Part shown: piece by piece, positions 1 to 8,623 of the stretch
Numbering within the stretch: the stretch's first letter is position 1
How the letters are laid out: every line of letters begins with the position of its first letter
From: Gammaproteobacteria bacterium
GTDB lineage: Bacteria; Pseudomonadota; Gammaproteobacteria; GCA-001735895
Length of the DNA stretch: 11,032 nucleotides
NCBI GenBank assembly: GCA_003231795.1
Contig: QIJI01000306.1
Coordinates: 1 to 11,032 of the forward strand
Direction: 5' to 3'
Translations under genes and position numbers: made by a program
The notes under the pieces: model-generated
What the model saw: the letters and a program-made list of their open reading frames with translations, nothing else
Told to the model about the DNA's origin: nothing
The model's database searches: none

Positions 1-3000
1 TGGACATGTTCTTTGATCACAATGTGTTCAAGATCAAGAAAACCGGAATCGATATGGTGCTGCAGGCTGACTGGCTCAAGGGTGATACCGCAACCTTCGA
101 TATCAAGGTCAAAAATGAAGTACTGGTACAGCAGGGTCGTCGTGTCACCGCACTGCATATCAAGAAACTGAAAAGTTCAAAAATTAAATTACTGGCGGTC
201 CCCGATGATTATCTGATTGGCAAGATTCTTGCGGAAAATCTGGTGGATACTGAAACCGGTGAGATTCTGGCTAATGCCAATGATGAAATCACCGAAGAAT
301 TGCTGACCAAAATCCGTGAAAATGGAATCAAGCAGATCCGCACTATTTTTACTAACGAAGTTGATCGTGGGCCTTATATTTCCAATTCATTGGCGCTGGA
401 CCCCACCACTAACGACCTCGAAGCCAAGGTTGAAATCTATCGCATGATGCGTCCCGGTGAGCCACCGACGCGTGAATCGGCAGAAAACCTGTTTCAGAAT
501 CTGTTTTTCAACTCCGAGCGTTACGATTTATCTGAAGTGGGGCGGATGAAATTCAATCGCCGTCTCAGTCGTGAAAGTATTGAAGGCGCGGGTATTCTGT
601 CGACCGAGGATATTGTCGACGTGATGAAGGTTTTGATCGACATCCGTAACGGTAATGGTCACGTGGATGATATCGATCATCTCGGTAACCGTCGTATTCG
701 AAGCGTCGGCGAAATGGCTGAAAATGCATTTCGAACCGGTATTGTTCGTGTTGAACGCGCCGTGCGTGATCGCCTGGGCCTGGTTGAATCTGAAGGCCTT
801 ATGCCACAGGACATCATCAACGCCAAACCGGTTGCGGCTGCGGTTAAAGAGTTCTTCGGCTCGAGTCAGTTGTCCCAGTTCATGGACCAGAACAACCCGT
901 TATCCGAAGTCACTCACAAGCGCCGGGTTTCAGCACTCGGGCCGGGTGGCCTGACACGTGAACGTGCCGGATTCGAGGTTCGCGACGTGCACCCGACTCA
1001 CTATGGTCGTGTTTGTCCGATCGAAACTCCTGAAGGCCCGAATATCGGTCTAATCAATTCGTTGTCGGTATACGCGCGTACCAATCATTATGGCTTTCTG
1101 GAAACGCCGTACCGCAAGGTGATTAAAGGTAAGGCAACCGATCAGGTGGAATATCTGTCGGCGATTGAAGAAAGTCAGTACCAGATTGCTCAGGCAAACG
1201 CTACGCTCGATAAGAAAGGCATGATGACCGACGAACTGATCCCCTGTCGTCACCAGAATGAATCGATTCTGTCGACTTCCGACAAAATTGATTACATGGA
1301 TGTATCACCGAAACAGATTGTTTCGGTAGCCGCGTCATTGATACCGTTTCTTGAGCACGACGACGCCAACCGTGCCTTGATGGGCTCGAACATGCAACGC
1401 CAGGCAGTCCCGTGTTTGCGAGCCGAAAAACCGTTGGTAGGAACCGGCATGGAGCGCATAGTCGCAGTCGATTCCGGAACTACGGTGAAAGCCTTGCGCG
1501 GTGGGGTGATCGATTCAGTCGATGCCAGTCGCGCTGTTGTGCGAGTCAACGATGCGGAAACCAACGTGGGTGAGCCGGGTGTTGATATTTACAACTTCAC
1601 CAAATACACACGCTCCAATCAGAATACCTGCATCAACCAGAAACCGTTGGTCAAGCCGGGTGATGTAATAGCCGCCGGAGATGTACTGGCTGACGGTGCA
1701 TCAACCGATCTGGGCGAACTGGCCCTCGGGCAGAATATGCAGGTCGCGTTCATGCCGTGGAATGGTTACAACTTTGAAGACTCGATCCTGTTATCGGAAC
1801 GCGTCGTTAAAGAAGATCGTTTTACTACGGTACATATTGAAGAACTAAGCTGTCTGGCGCGTGACACCAAACTCGGTGCCGAAGAAATCACCGCTGATAT
1901 CCCGAATGTCAGCGAAGGCCTGCTGTCCAAGCTGGATGAATCTGGTGTGGTATATGTTGGTGCAGAAGTAAAGACGGGCGATATTCTTGTCGGCAAGGTA
2001 ACGCCAAAAGGCGAAACCCAGTTGACGCCGGAAGAAAAATTGTTGCGTGCGATCTTCGGTGAAAAAGCATCCGACGTTAAAGATACTTCGCTGCGGATGA
2101 AGTCTGGTGTTACCGGTACCGTTGTTGACGTTCGTGTCTTCACTCGTGACGGCGTTGAAAAAGACGCGCGTGCACTTGATAACGAACGAATCGAAATCGA
2201 TTCGCTGAAGAAAGACCTGAATGACCAATTCCGTATCATCGAAGAAAATATTTACCAGCGTGTCGCGCGTCTGATCACCGGCAAGAAAGCCAGTGGTGGT
2301 CCGGATGGACTGAAGAAAAATAGTGTTATTACTGCCGACTATCTCGAGTCGATCGGTCGTGATCAATGGTCCAAGATCCGCACCGTTGATGACAAGGTGG
2401 CGAAGCAGTTGGAAGCACTGAATCAGCAGCTCGAAGCCCAGCGTGGTGAATTCGATCGTCTGTTCGAAGAGAAGAAACGCAAGGTTACCGCGGGCGACGA
2501 TCTGAAACCGGGTGTGCTGAAGATGGTCAAGGTCTACGTCGCGGTGAAGCGTCGCATGCAACCCGGTGACAAGATGGCCGGACGTCATGGTAACAAGGGT
2601 GTGGTCTCGATGATTGTTCCCGAAGAAGATATGCCTTATCGCGAAGATGGTACCCCGGTAGACGTGGTACTGAATCCGCTCGGTGTACCCTCACGTATGA
2701 ACGTAGGCCAAATTCTGGAAGCGCACCTGGGTTGGGCTGCGGCTGGCCTCGGAATCAAAATCGGTGAAATGCTCGATGCGCAGCGCAAGACCGAAGAGTT
2801 GAAAACCTTCTTGCGCAAGATCTACAACAATACATCCGAAAAGCTGGATCTCAAGGCATTGAGTGACGAGGATGTAGTTGAGCTGTGTAGCAATTTGCGC
2901 CGTGGTGTTCCGATGGCGACTCCGGTATTTGATGGTGCCGATGAAGAAGAGATCAAGAATATGTTGGCGCTGGCGGAGTTGCCGGAAACCGGCCAGACCA

Positions 3001-3404
3001 CGTTGATTGATGGTCGTACCGGCGAGACTTTTGATCGCCCCGTCACGGTTGGCTACATGTACATGCTCAAGCTCAACCACCTGGTGGATGACAAGATGCA
3101 TGCGCGCTCAACTGGCCCGTATAGCCTGGTTACCCAGCAGCCGTTGGGTGGCAAGGCACAGTTTGGTGGTCAGCGTTTTGGCGAGATGGAAGTCTGGGCG
3201 CTGGAATCTTACGGTGCGGCTTATACCTTGCAGGAAATGCTGACGGTCAAGTCGGATGACGTCAATGGTCGTAACAAGATGTACAAGAATATCGTCGATG
3301 GCGATTTCAGTATGGAGGCAGGAATGCCGGAGTCGTTTAACGTACTCCTCAAGGAGATCCGTTCCCTGAGCCTGAACATTGAACTTGAGCAGGAAAAACT
3401 ATGA
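1..3404 (+). CDS. rpoB: RNA polymerase beta subunit (5' end cut by window edge)
   Basis: Beta subunit of the core RNA polymerase, which makes half of the catalytic cleft and carries the rifamycin pocket. The reading frame is already open at the left edge; the ATG at 6 is internal, because the residues after it align with about residue 215 of the ~1342-residue E. coli protein. Some 210-220 N-terminal residues are therefore missing. Numbering from that ATG, the rifampicin region is at residues ~285-311 (GSSQLSQFMDQNNPLSEVTH and what follows). The residues equivalent to E. coli D516, H526 and S531 are all wild type, codons at 885, 915 and 930. The active-site stretch GDKMAGRHGNKG is at ~854-865, and the C-terminus keeps the family ending GMPESFNVLLKEIRSL. 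SI1- and SI2-type insertions are present. The TGA stop overlaps the rpoC ATG. Identity is certain; drug sensitivity is inferred. Confidence 0.98.
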   Translation, partial: DMFFDHNVFKIKKTGIDMVLQADWLKGDTATFDIKVKNEVLVQQGRRVTALHIKKLKSSKIKLLAVPDDYLIGKILAENLVDTETGEILANANDEITEELLTKIRENGIKQIRTIFTNEVDRGPYISNSLALDPTTNDLEAKVEIYRMMRPGEPPTRESAENLFQNLFFNSERYDLSEVGRMKFNRRLSRESIEGAGILSTEDIVDVMKVLIDIRNGNGHVDDIDHLGNRRIRSVGEMAENAFRTGIVRVERAVRDRLGLVESEGLMPQDIINAKPVAAAVKEFFGSSQLSQFMDQNNPLSEVTHKRRVSALGPGGLTRERAGFEVRDVHPTHYGRVCPIETPEGPNIGLINSLSVYARTNHYGFLETPYRKVIKGKATDQVEYLSAIEESQYQIAQANATLDKKGMMTDELIPCRHQNESILSTSDKIDYMDVSPKQIVSVAASLIPFLEHDDANRALMGSNMQRQAVPCLRAEKPLVGTGMERIVAVDSGTTVKALRGGVIDSVDASRAVVRVNDAETNVGEPGVDIYNFTKYTRSNQNTCINQKPLVKPGDVIAAGDVLADGASTDLGELALGQNMQVAFMPWNGYNFEDSILLSERVVKEDRFTTVHIEELSCLARDTKLGAEEITADIPNVSEGLLSKLDESGVVYVGAEVKTGDILVGKVTPKGETQLTPEEKLLRAIFGEKASDVKDTSLRMKSGVTGTVVDVRVFTRDGVEKDARALDNERIEIDSLKKDLNDQFRIIEENIYQRVARLITGKKASGGPDGLKKNSVITADYLESIGRDQWSKIRTVDDKVAKQLEALNQQLEAQRGEFDRLFEEKKRKVTAGDDLKPGVLKMVKVYVAVKRRMQPGDKMAGRHGNKGVVSMIVPEEDMPYREDGTPVDVVLNPLGVPSRMNVGQILEAHLGWAAAGLGIKIGEMLDAQRKTEELKTFLRKIYNNTSEKLDLKALSDEDVVELCSNLRRGVPMATPVFDGADEEEIKNMLALAELPETGQTTLIDGRTGETFDRPVTVGYMYMLKLNHLVDDKMHARSTGPYSLVTQQPLGGKAQFGGQRFGEMEVWALESYGAAYTLQEMLTVKSDDVNGRNKMYKNIVDGDFSMEAGMPESFNVLLKEIRSLSLNIELEQEKL

Positions 3405-6400
3405 AAGACTTACTGAATCTATTAAAGAAACAGGGTGCGGACGATGATTTTGACCACATCCGGGTAGGGCTGGCGTCGCCAGACATGGTTCGTTCCTGGT
3501 CGTATGGCGAGGTCAAAAAGCCGGAAACGATTAACTATCGTACTTTCAAACCCGAACGTGACGGATTGTTCTGTGCCAAGGTTTTCGGTCCGGTCAAGGA
3601 CTTCGAGTGTCTGTGCGGCAAATACAAGCGCCTCAAACATCGCGGTGTGGTATGCGAAAAATGTGGTGTTGAAGTCACCCAGACCAAGGTTCGCCGTGAA
3701 CGCATGGGCCATATTGAACTGGCATGCCCGATTGCGCATATCTGGTTCCTGAAGTCGCTGCCTTCGCGAATCGGATTGCTGCTCGACATGACTTTGCGTG
3801 ATATCGAGCGCGTGCTGTATTTCGAGGGATTTGTGGTCATCGATCCCGGCATGACCACGCTTGAAAAAGGTCAGTTGTTAACCGACGAAACTTACCTCGA
3901 AGCGATCGAAGAATTTGGCGATGATTTCAATGCCAAAATGGGTGCCGAAGCGGTTTACGAATTGCTGCGTGCCGTAGATCTGGGCCATGAAGCGCAGGCG
4001 CTGCGCGAAGAAATCGAAAGCACAAAATCGGAAACCAAATTCAAACGCCTGTCCAAGCGGCTCAAGCTGGTTGAGGCATTTACCGACTCGGGCAACCGTC
4101 CCGAGTGGATGGTGATGACGGTACTGCCCGTTTTGCCACCGGATCTGCGTCCGTTGGTACCGCTCGATGGTGGTCGGTTCGCGACTTCGGATCTGAACGA
4201 TCTTTATCGCCGCGTGATCAACCGCAATAATCGTCTGAAGCGTTTGCTCGAACTGAATGCGCCTGACATCATCGTGCGCAACGAAAAGCGTATGTTGCAG
4301 GAATCGGTCGATGCACTGCTCGATAACGGCCGCCGCGGTCGTGCCATTACCGGCACCAACAAGCGCCCGTTGAAGTCCTTGTCTGACATGATCAAGGGCA
4401 AGCAGGGGCGTTTTCGTCAAAACCTGCTCGGCAAGCGGGTCGATTACTCGGGTCGTTCGGTTATCGTGGTCGGCCCTACGCTGAAACTGCATCAATGTGG
4501 TTTGCCCAAGAAAATGGCGCTGGAACTGTTCAAGCCGTTTATTTTCAGCAAGCTGCAATTACGCGGCCTGGCTACCACAATCAAGGCTGCCAAAAAGCTG
4601 GTTGAGCGCGAAGTCACCGAAGTTTGGGATATTCTCGAGGAAGTTATTCGCGAACACCCGATCATGCTCAATCGTGCGCCAACTCTGCACCGTCTCGGCA
4701 TCCAGGCTTTTGAACCGATATTGATTGAAGGCAAGGCAATCCAACTGCATCCGCTGGTCTGTACTGCATTTAACGCTGACTTTGACGGTGATCAGATGGC
4801 GGTACACGTACCGCTGTCAATCGAGGCGCAACTCGAAGTGCGTGCGCTGATGATGTCGACCAACAATATTTTGTCACCGGCGAATGGTAAGCCGATTATC
4901 GTACCGACCCAGGATATCATCCTCGGGCTTTACTACATGACCCGCGACAAGATTAATGTCCAGGGCGAAGGCATGATATTTGCCGATTCAAAGGAAGCAT
5001 TACGTGCTTATCACAACAAGGCTGTCGAGTTACAGGCGATCGTCAAATGTCGTGTATCTGAGTACCATCGCGATGAAGAAGGCAACCGCGTTGAAACTAG
5101 AAGCCTTGTGGATACTACCGTCGGTCGAGCAATTCTGAGCGATATGTTGCCGCAAGGTTTGCCATTTTCCCTAATTAATCAGACGCTTGATAAAAAGGCT
5201 GTTTCAAAATTGATCGATGCCTGCTATCGCGAAGTCGGTTTGAAGGATACGGTAATCCTGGCTGATCAGTTGATGTATACCGGTTATCACTATGCAACCC
5301 GCTCCGGCATTTCGATCGGTGTGAACGATATGATCATACCAGAAGACAAGGCTGAATTGATCAAAAACGCCGAAGCCGATATCAAGGACATCGAAAAGCA
5401 ATGGTCGACCGGGTTGGTTACTTCGGGCGAGCGTTACAACAAGGTGGTCGATATCTGGTCGCATGCCAACGACAAGGTGGCACGCGCGATGATGCGAGAG
5501 ATTGGCGAAGAGACGGTTGTCGACTCCAAAGGCGAAGAGGTTAAACAACCATCGTTTAACTCTATTTTCGTTATGGCCGATTCCGGCGCGCGGGGTTCCG
5601 CGGCGCAGATTCGCCAGCTCGCCGGAATGCGTGGCCTGATGGCCAAGCCCGATGGCTCGATCATCGAAAATGCAATTACCGCGAACTTCCGCGAGGGTCT
5701 GGACGTACTGCAATACTTTATCTCGACTCACGGTGCGCGTAAGGGACTGGCCGATACCGCGTTGAAAACAGCTAACTCCGGTTACCTGACACGTCGTCTG
5801 GTGGACGTGTCACAGGATCTGGTGGTCAATATGGATGACTGCGGTACCGAACACGGCATTGAGTTGCGTCCCGTTATTGAAGGCGGCGACATCGTTGTTG
5901 ACCTCGGTGAACGGGTACTCGGACGAGTGATTCAACAGGACCTGGAAGATGAGAAAGGTAACCTTTTAATTGCCAACGGCAGTTTGCTCGAAGAACGTGA
6001 AGTTGAAATGATCAACGAACTGGGCATTGACGAAATCAAGGTGCGTTCAGCGGTAACCTGCGAAGCGCGCCATGGTATCTGTGTACAATGTTACGGACGT
6101 GAGCTGGCTCGCGGTCACAAGGTTGGTAAAGGTGAGGCGGTCGGTGTCATTGCGGCACAATCAATCGGTGAGCCCGGAACCCAGCTGACCATGCGTACTT
6201 TCCACATTGGTGGTGCGGCGAGTAGCTCAGCCTCGGTTAACAGTATCGAAGTTAAAAACAGCGGTATCGCCAAATTCCATAACGTCAAGGTTGTAAAAAA
6301 TGCTTCTAAACGTTTGATCGCGGTATCGCGTTCCGGTGAAGTCGGCGTAGTCGATGATGCCACCGGTCGTGAAAAGGAACGTTACAAAATTCCTTACGGT

Positions 6401-7615
6401 GCCGAATTTTCGATCACCGATGGCGCCAAGGTTAAAGCAGGGCAAACCCTGGCTAACTGGGATCCGCATATGCATCCGGTGATCACCGAGGTTGCCGGTA
6501 AAGTTAAATTCACCGATTTTGTCGAAGCGGTAACGGTGCAGCATCGTGTTGACGATATGACCGGTCTGACCACAATCGAAGTTATGGATGATTCAATTCG
6601 CTCCAACGCGGGTAAGGAATTGCGTCCGACGGTTGAGTTGATTGATGGCAAAGGTAATATTTTGTGTTATGCCGGTACCAACATTCCGGTGCACTATATG
6701 TTACCCGGTGGTGCCTTCGTAAACGTTGAAGATGGTGCCAAGATCAAGGTCGGTGATGTACTCGCGAAAATTCCTCAGGAATCTTCGAAGAATCGTGACA
6801 TCACCGGTGGTTTGCCGCGTGTTGCCGATCTGTTTGAAGCGCGTAAGCCGAAAGAACCGGCGATCCTCGCTGAAATGACCGGTACCGTGTCCTTCGGTAA
6901 GGAAACCAAGGGTAAGAAACGTCTGGTGATTACCGATTCTGCAGGAGAGTCAAACGAAACACTGATCCCGAAGTTCCGGCATATCAATGTGTTCGAAGGT
7001 GAACATGTTGAAAAAGGTGAAACCCTGGTCGATGGCGAGCTTGATTCGCACGATATTGTCAGAATTAAAGGTGTACGCGATCTGACCATGTACATGGTTA
7101 ACGAAGTTCAGGACGTGTATCGCTTGCAGGGTGTCCAGATCAACGACAAGCACATCGAAGTTATCGTGCGTCAGATGCTGCGCAAGGTCACCATTGTTGA
7201 TGGTGGCGATACCCGTTTCTTGCGTGGTGACCAGGTCGACAAGGCGCGAGTCCTTGATACCAACGACAAGATGGTTGCGATAAACAAGAAGCCGGCCACA
7301 TACCTGCAGGATCTGCTTGGAATTACCAAGGCTTCACTGGTGACTGAATCATTTATCTCGGCCGCTTCGTTCCAGGAAACCACTCGGGTGCTTACCGAGG
7401 CTGCTGTTAAAGGAGCCAAGGATGATCTGCGCGGATTGAAAGAGAACGTTATTGTCGGTCGTTTGATTCCTGCAGGAACAGGGCAAACCTACCACGAAGA
7501 GCGTCGGCGTAAGCGTCTGAAACCCATAATGCCGGCGATGCCGGATATGGGCGAGGCTGAAGCGAGTGAAGTAGCACCAGAGGCGAGTTCCGAGGAAGCG
7601 ACAGTATCGGAATAA
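3401..7615 (+). CDS. rpoC: RNA polymerase beta' subunit
   Basis: Catalytic beta' subunit of RNA polymerase, 1404 residues against 1407 in E. coli. The N-terminal zinc ribbon has Cys70, Cys72, Cys85 and Cys88. The Mg-binding motif NADFDGDQ puts Asp at 460, 462 and 464, exactly E. coli numbering. The second zinc site is Cys814, Cys887, Cys894 and Cys897. The trigger-loop region (LAGMRGLMAKPDGSI onward) is intact, and a full SI3-type insertion follows FHIGGAAS, typical of gammaproteobacteria. The last ~35 residues form an acidic, Ala/Glu/Ser-rich tail unlike the E. coli C-terminus. The start is fixed by the 4-base ATGA overlap with rpoB and by AGGA at 3391-3394, six bases upstream and inside rpoB. 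This arrangement suggests translational coupling, which would keep the two subunits near equal amounts (inference). Confidence 0.99.
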   Translation: MKDLLNLLKKQGADDDFDHIRVGLASPDMVRSWSYGEVKKPETINYRTFKPERDGLFCAKVFGPVKDFECLCGKYKRLKHRGVVCEKCGVEVTQTKVRRERMGHIELACPIAHIWFLKSLPSRIGLLLDMTLRDIERVLYFEGFVVIDPGMTTLEKGQLLTDETYLEAIEEFGDDFNAKMGAEAVYELLRAVDLGHEAQALREEIESTKSETKFKRLSKRLKLVEAFTDSGNRPEWMVMTVLPVLPPDLRPLVPLDGGRFATSDLNDLYRRVINRNNRLKRLLELNAPDIIVRNEKRMLQESVDALLDNGRRGRAITGTNKRPLKSLSDMIKGKQGRFRQNLLGKRVDYSGRSVIVVGPTLKLHQCGLPKKMALELFKPFIFSKLQLRGLATTIKAAKKLVEREVTEVWDILEEVIREHPIMLNRAPTLHRLGIQAFEPILIEGKAIQLHPLVCTAFNADFDGDQMAVHVPLSIEAQLEVRALMMSTNNILSPANGKPIIVPTQDIILGLYYMTRDKINVQGEGMIFADSKEALRAYHNKAVELQAIVKCRVSEYHRDEEGNRVETRSLVDTTVGRAILSDMLPQGLPFSLINQTLDKKAVSKLIDACYREVGLKDTVILADQLMYTGYHYATRSGISIGVNDMIIPEDKAELIKNAEADIKDIEKQWSTGLVTSGERYNKVVDIWSHANDKVARAMMREIGEETVVDSKGEEVKQPSFNSIFVMADSGARGSAAQIRQLAGMRGLMAKPDGSIIENAITANFREGLDVLQYFISTHGARKGLADTALKTANSGYLTRRLVDVSQDLVVNMDDCGTEHGIELRPVIEGGDIVVDLGERVLGRVIQQDLEDEKGNLLIANGSLLEEREVEMINELGIDEIKVRSAVTCEARHGICVQCYGRELARGHKVGKGEAVGVIAAQSIGEPGTQLTMRTFHIGGAASSSASVNSIEVKNSGIAKFHNVKVVKNASKRLIAVSRSGEVGVVDDATGREKERYKIPYGAEFSITDGAKVKAGQTLANWDPHMHPVITEVAGKVKFTDFVEAVTVQHRVDDMTGLTTIEVMDDSIRSNAGKELRPTVELIDGKGNILCYAGTNIPVHYMLPGGAFVNVEDGAKIKVGDVLAKIPQESSKNRDITGGLPRVADLFEARKPKEPAILAEMTGTVSFGKETKGKKRLVITDSAGESNETLIPKFRHINVFEGEHVEKGETLVDGELDSHDIVRIKGVRDLTMYMVNEVQDVYRLQGVQINDKHIEVIVRQMLRKVTIVDGGDTRFLRGDQVDKARVLDTNDKMVAINKKPATYLQDLLGITKASLVTESFISAASFQETTRVLTEAAVKGAKDDLRGLKENVIVGRLIPAGTGQTYHEERRRKRLKPIMPAMPDMGEAEASEVAPEASSEEATVSE

Positions 7616-7619
7616 GCGG

Positions 7620-7648
7620 TTGACAGGGGTCGGTTTCGCCCCTAAAAT
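7620..7648 (+). promoter_or_regulatory. Predicted strong sigma-70 promoter for the str genes (rpsL-rpsG-fusA)
   Basis: A perfect -35 hexamer TTGACA (7620-7625) is followed after exactly 17 bases by TAAAAT (7643-7648), five of six matches to the -10 consensus. It begins 5 bases after the rpoC stop. The bases just downstream (TCCGCCT) are GC-rich, as in discriminators of promoters under stringent (ppGpp) control. The transcript would begin near 7654-7659, almost at the base of the hairpin at 7658. The spacer also contains a weak 5-bp inverted repeat (AGGGG/CCCCT, 7625-7643). Activity is predicted from sequence only. Confidence 0.8.
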
Positions 7649-7657
7649 TCCGCCTCC

Positions 7658-7698
7658 CACGACAGCAGGCTATACGTAATGTATAGCCTGCTGTCGTG
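7658..7698. repeat. Perfect 18-bp inverted repeat (hairpin) in the rpsL leader
   Basis: The arms at 7658-7675 and 7681-7698 are perfect reverse complements (CACGACAGCAGGCTATAC and its complement), separated by GTAAT. No T-run follows on either strand, so it does not look like an intrinsic terminator. A second inverted repeat, AATTCCG at 7646-7652 and CGGAATT at 7708-7714, encloses it. The outer left arm overlaps the -10 element, so only RNA reading through from rpoC could form the outer stem. Possible roles are a 5' stabilising hairpin, an RNase III site between rpoC and rpsL, a protein-binding dyad, or a dispersed repeat. The sequence does not decide between them. Confidence 0.9.
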
Positions 7699-7713
7699 TT
7701 GGAAACCCGGAAT

Positions 7714-7722
7714 TGATAAAAT
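7714..7722 (+). promoter_or_regulatory. Possible weak extended -10 element
   Basis: TGATAAAAT reads as an extended -10 (TG-N-TAAAAT) about 30 bases before rpsL. No convincing -35 lies upstream at 16-18 bases, since that space is the right arm of the hairpin. It may simply be AT-rich leader sequence that favours ribosome loading. Confidence 0.2.
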
Positions 7723-7752
7723 TTAACGAGCGACCGCAGGAGAGTCGAATCG

Positions 7753-8127
7753 ATGGCAACAGTTAATCAGCTGGTACGTAAACCGCGTCAGTCAAAACGC
7801 AGTAAAAGCAACGTGCCTGCATTAGAGGCTTCGCCGCAAAAACGCGGTGTCTGTACGCGTGTTTATACAACGACGCCGAAAAAGCCGAATTCTGCTCTTA
7901 GAAAAGTAGCCCGTGTGCGTTTGACCACTGGCTATGAAGTGGCATCTTATATTGGTGGCGAAGGTCATAACCTGCAGGAGCACTCCGTGGTGCTGGTGCG
8001 TGGCGGTCGTGTTAAGGATTTGCCCGGCGTGCGTTATCACGTAGTACGCGGAAGCCTCGACACCCAGGGTGTGCCGACACGCCGCCAGGGTCGTTCAAAA
8101 TATGGCGCCAAGCGCCCCAAGTCCTGA
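7753..8127 (+). CDS. rpsL: 30S ribosomal protein S12
   Basis: S12 lies at the decoding centre of the 30S subunit and controls translational accuracy. The 124-residue length equals that of E. coli, and the protein is conserved throughout. The hallmark PKKPNSALRK is at ~42-51, and GGRVKDLPGVRYH is at ~84-96, with Lys43 and Lys88 (Met counted) both lysine, the usual streptomycin-sensitive state. Asp89, the residue methylthiolated by RimO in E. coli, is present. The start ATG has AGGAGAG at 7738-7744, eight bases upstream. It is the first gene behind the predicted promoter at 7620-7648. Of its 16 arginines all but one use CGT or CGC, fitting a highly expressed gene. Confidence 0.99.
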   Translation: MATVNQLVRKPRQSKRSKSNVPALEASPQKRGVCTRVYTTTPKKPNSALRKVARVRLTTGYEVASYIGGEGHNLQEHSVVLVRGGRVKDLPGVRYHVVRGSLDTQGVPTRRQGRSKYGAKRPKS

Positions 8128-8139
8128 GGGTATTGTTAA

Positions 8140-8610
8140 ATGCCAAGACGCCGAGAAGTCCCGAAACGAATAATTCTGCCAGATCCGAAGTTCCATGATT
8201 TGCAGATCGCCAAATTTATCAACATGATCATGCGCAATGGGAAGAAATCCACCGCTGAAAAGATCATGTATTACGCGCTTGATAATGTTGCCCAGAAGAG
8301 CAGTGTCGACTCGGTCGATTTGATGGAGCGTGCGCTCGAAAACGTACGTCCGACGGTCGAGGTTAAATCCCGTCGTGTCGGTGGTGCTACCTACCAGGTA
8401 CCGGTTGAAGTACGAGTGTCACGGCGCAATACGCTGGCCATGCGCTGGCTTATTGAGGCAGCGCAAAAGCGTGGTGAAAAAACCATGGCGCAGAAGCTTG
8501 CGGGCGAACTGCTCGATGCTTCCGAGAACAAGGGTACGGCTGTCAAGAAGCGTGAAGACACACATCGCATGGCTGAAGCGAACAAGGCATTTGCTCACTT
8601 CCGCTGGTAA
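8140..8610 (+). CDS. rpsG: 30S ribosomal protein S7
   Basis: S7 nucleates assembly of the 30S head by binding the 3' major domain of 16S rRNA and contacts the E-site tRNA. Its 156 residues match the common bacterial form ending HFRW, without the longer tail of E. coli K-12. Recognisable family stretches are MPRRR at the N-terminus, ILPDPKF, ENVRPTVEVKSRRVGGATYQ, and KKREDTHRMAEANKAFAH near the end. The Shine-Dalgarno GAGGG (8126-8130) overlaps the rpsL stop codon, nine bases from the ATG, and only 12 bases separate the genes, so coupled translation is likely. E. coli has about 96 bases here, containing the S7 autoregulatory site; there is no room for that structure in this window. Confidence 0.99.
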   Translation: MPRRREVPKRIILPDPKFHDLQIAKFINMIMRNGKKSTAEKIMYYALDNVAQKSSVDSVDLMERALENVRPTVEVKSRRVGGATYQVPVEVRVSRRNTLAMRWLIEAAQKRGEKTMAQKLAGELLDASENKGTAVKKREDTHRMAEANKAFAHFRW

Positions 8611-8623
8611 TTGAAACCGCGGT

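Noticed and set aside
6..8. ATG at position 6 as the true start of rpoB
   Set aside because: The frame is open to the left edge and the residues align to the interior of RpoB; the N-terminal domain is simply outside the window.
885..932. Rifampicin-resistance substitutions in rpoB
   Set aside because: The equivalents of D516, H526 and S531 are all wild type; the nearby Ile to Val difference from E. coli (codon at 909) is conservative.
1845..2588. 247-codon open frame on the - strand inside rpoB
   Set aside because: It lies wholly opposite the conserved rpoB frame, has no recognisable protein features, and arises from third-position codon bias. The same holds for the 226-codon frame opposite rpoC at 3878-4558 and the 157- and 162-codon frames opposite rpoB (1766-2239) and fusA (8777-9265).
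7625..7643. AGGGG/CCCCT hairpin as an rpoC terminator
   Set aside because: The stem is only 5 bp with a 9-base loop and is followed by TAAAATTCC rather than a T-run; it coincides with the promoter spacer.
7879..8019. Streptomycin-resistance changes in rpsL
   Set aside because: Lys43 and Lys88 (Met counted) and the surrounding loops are the usual sensitive residues.
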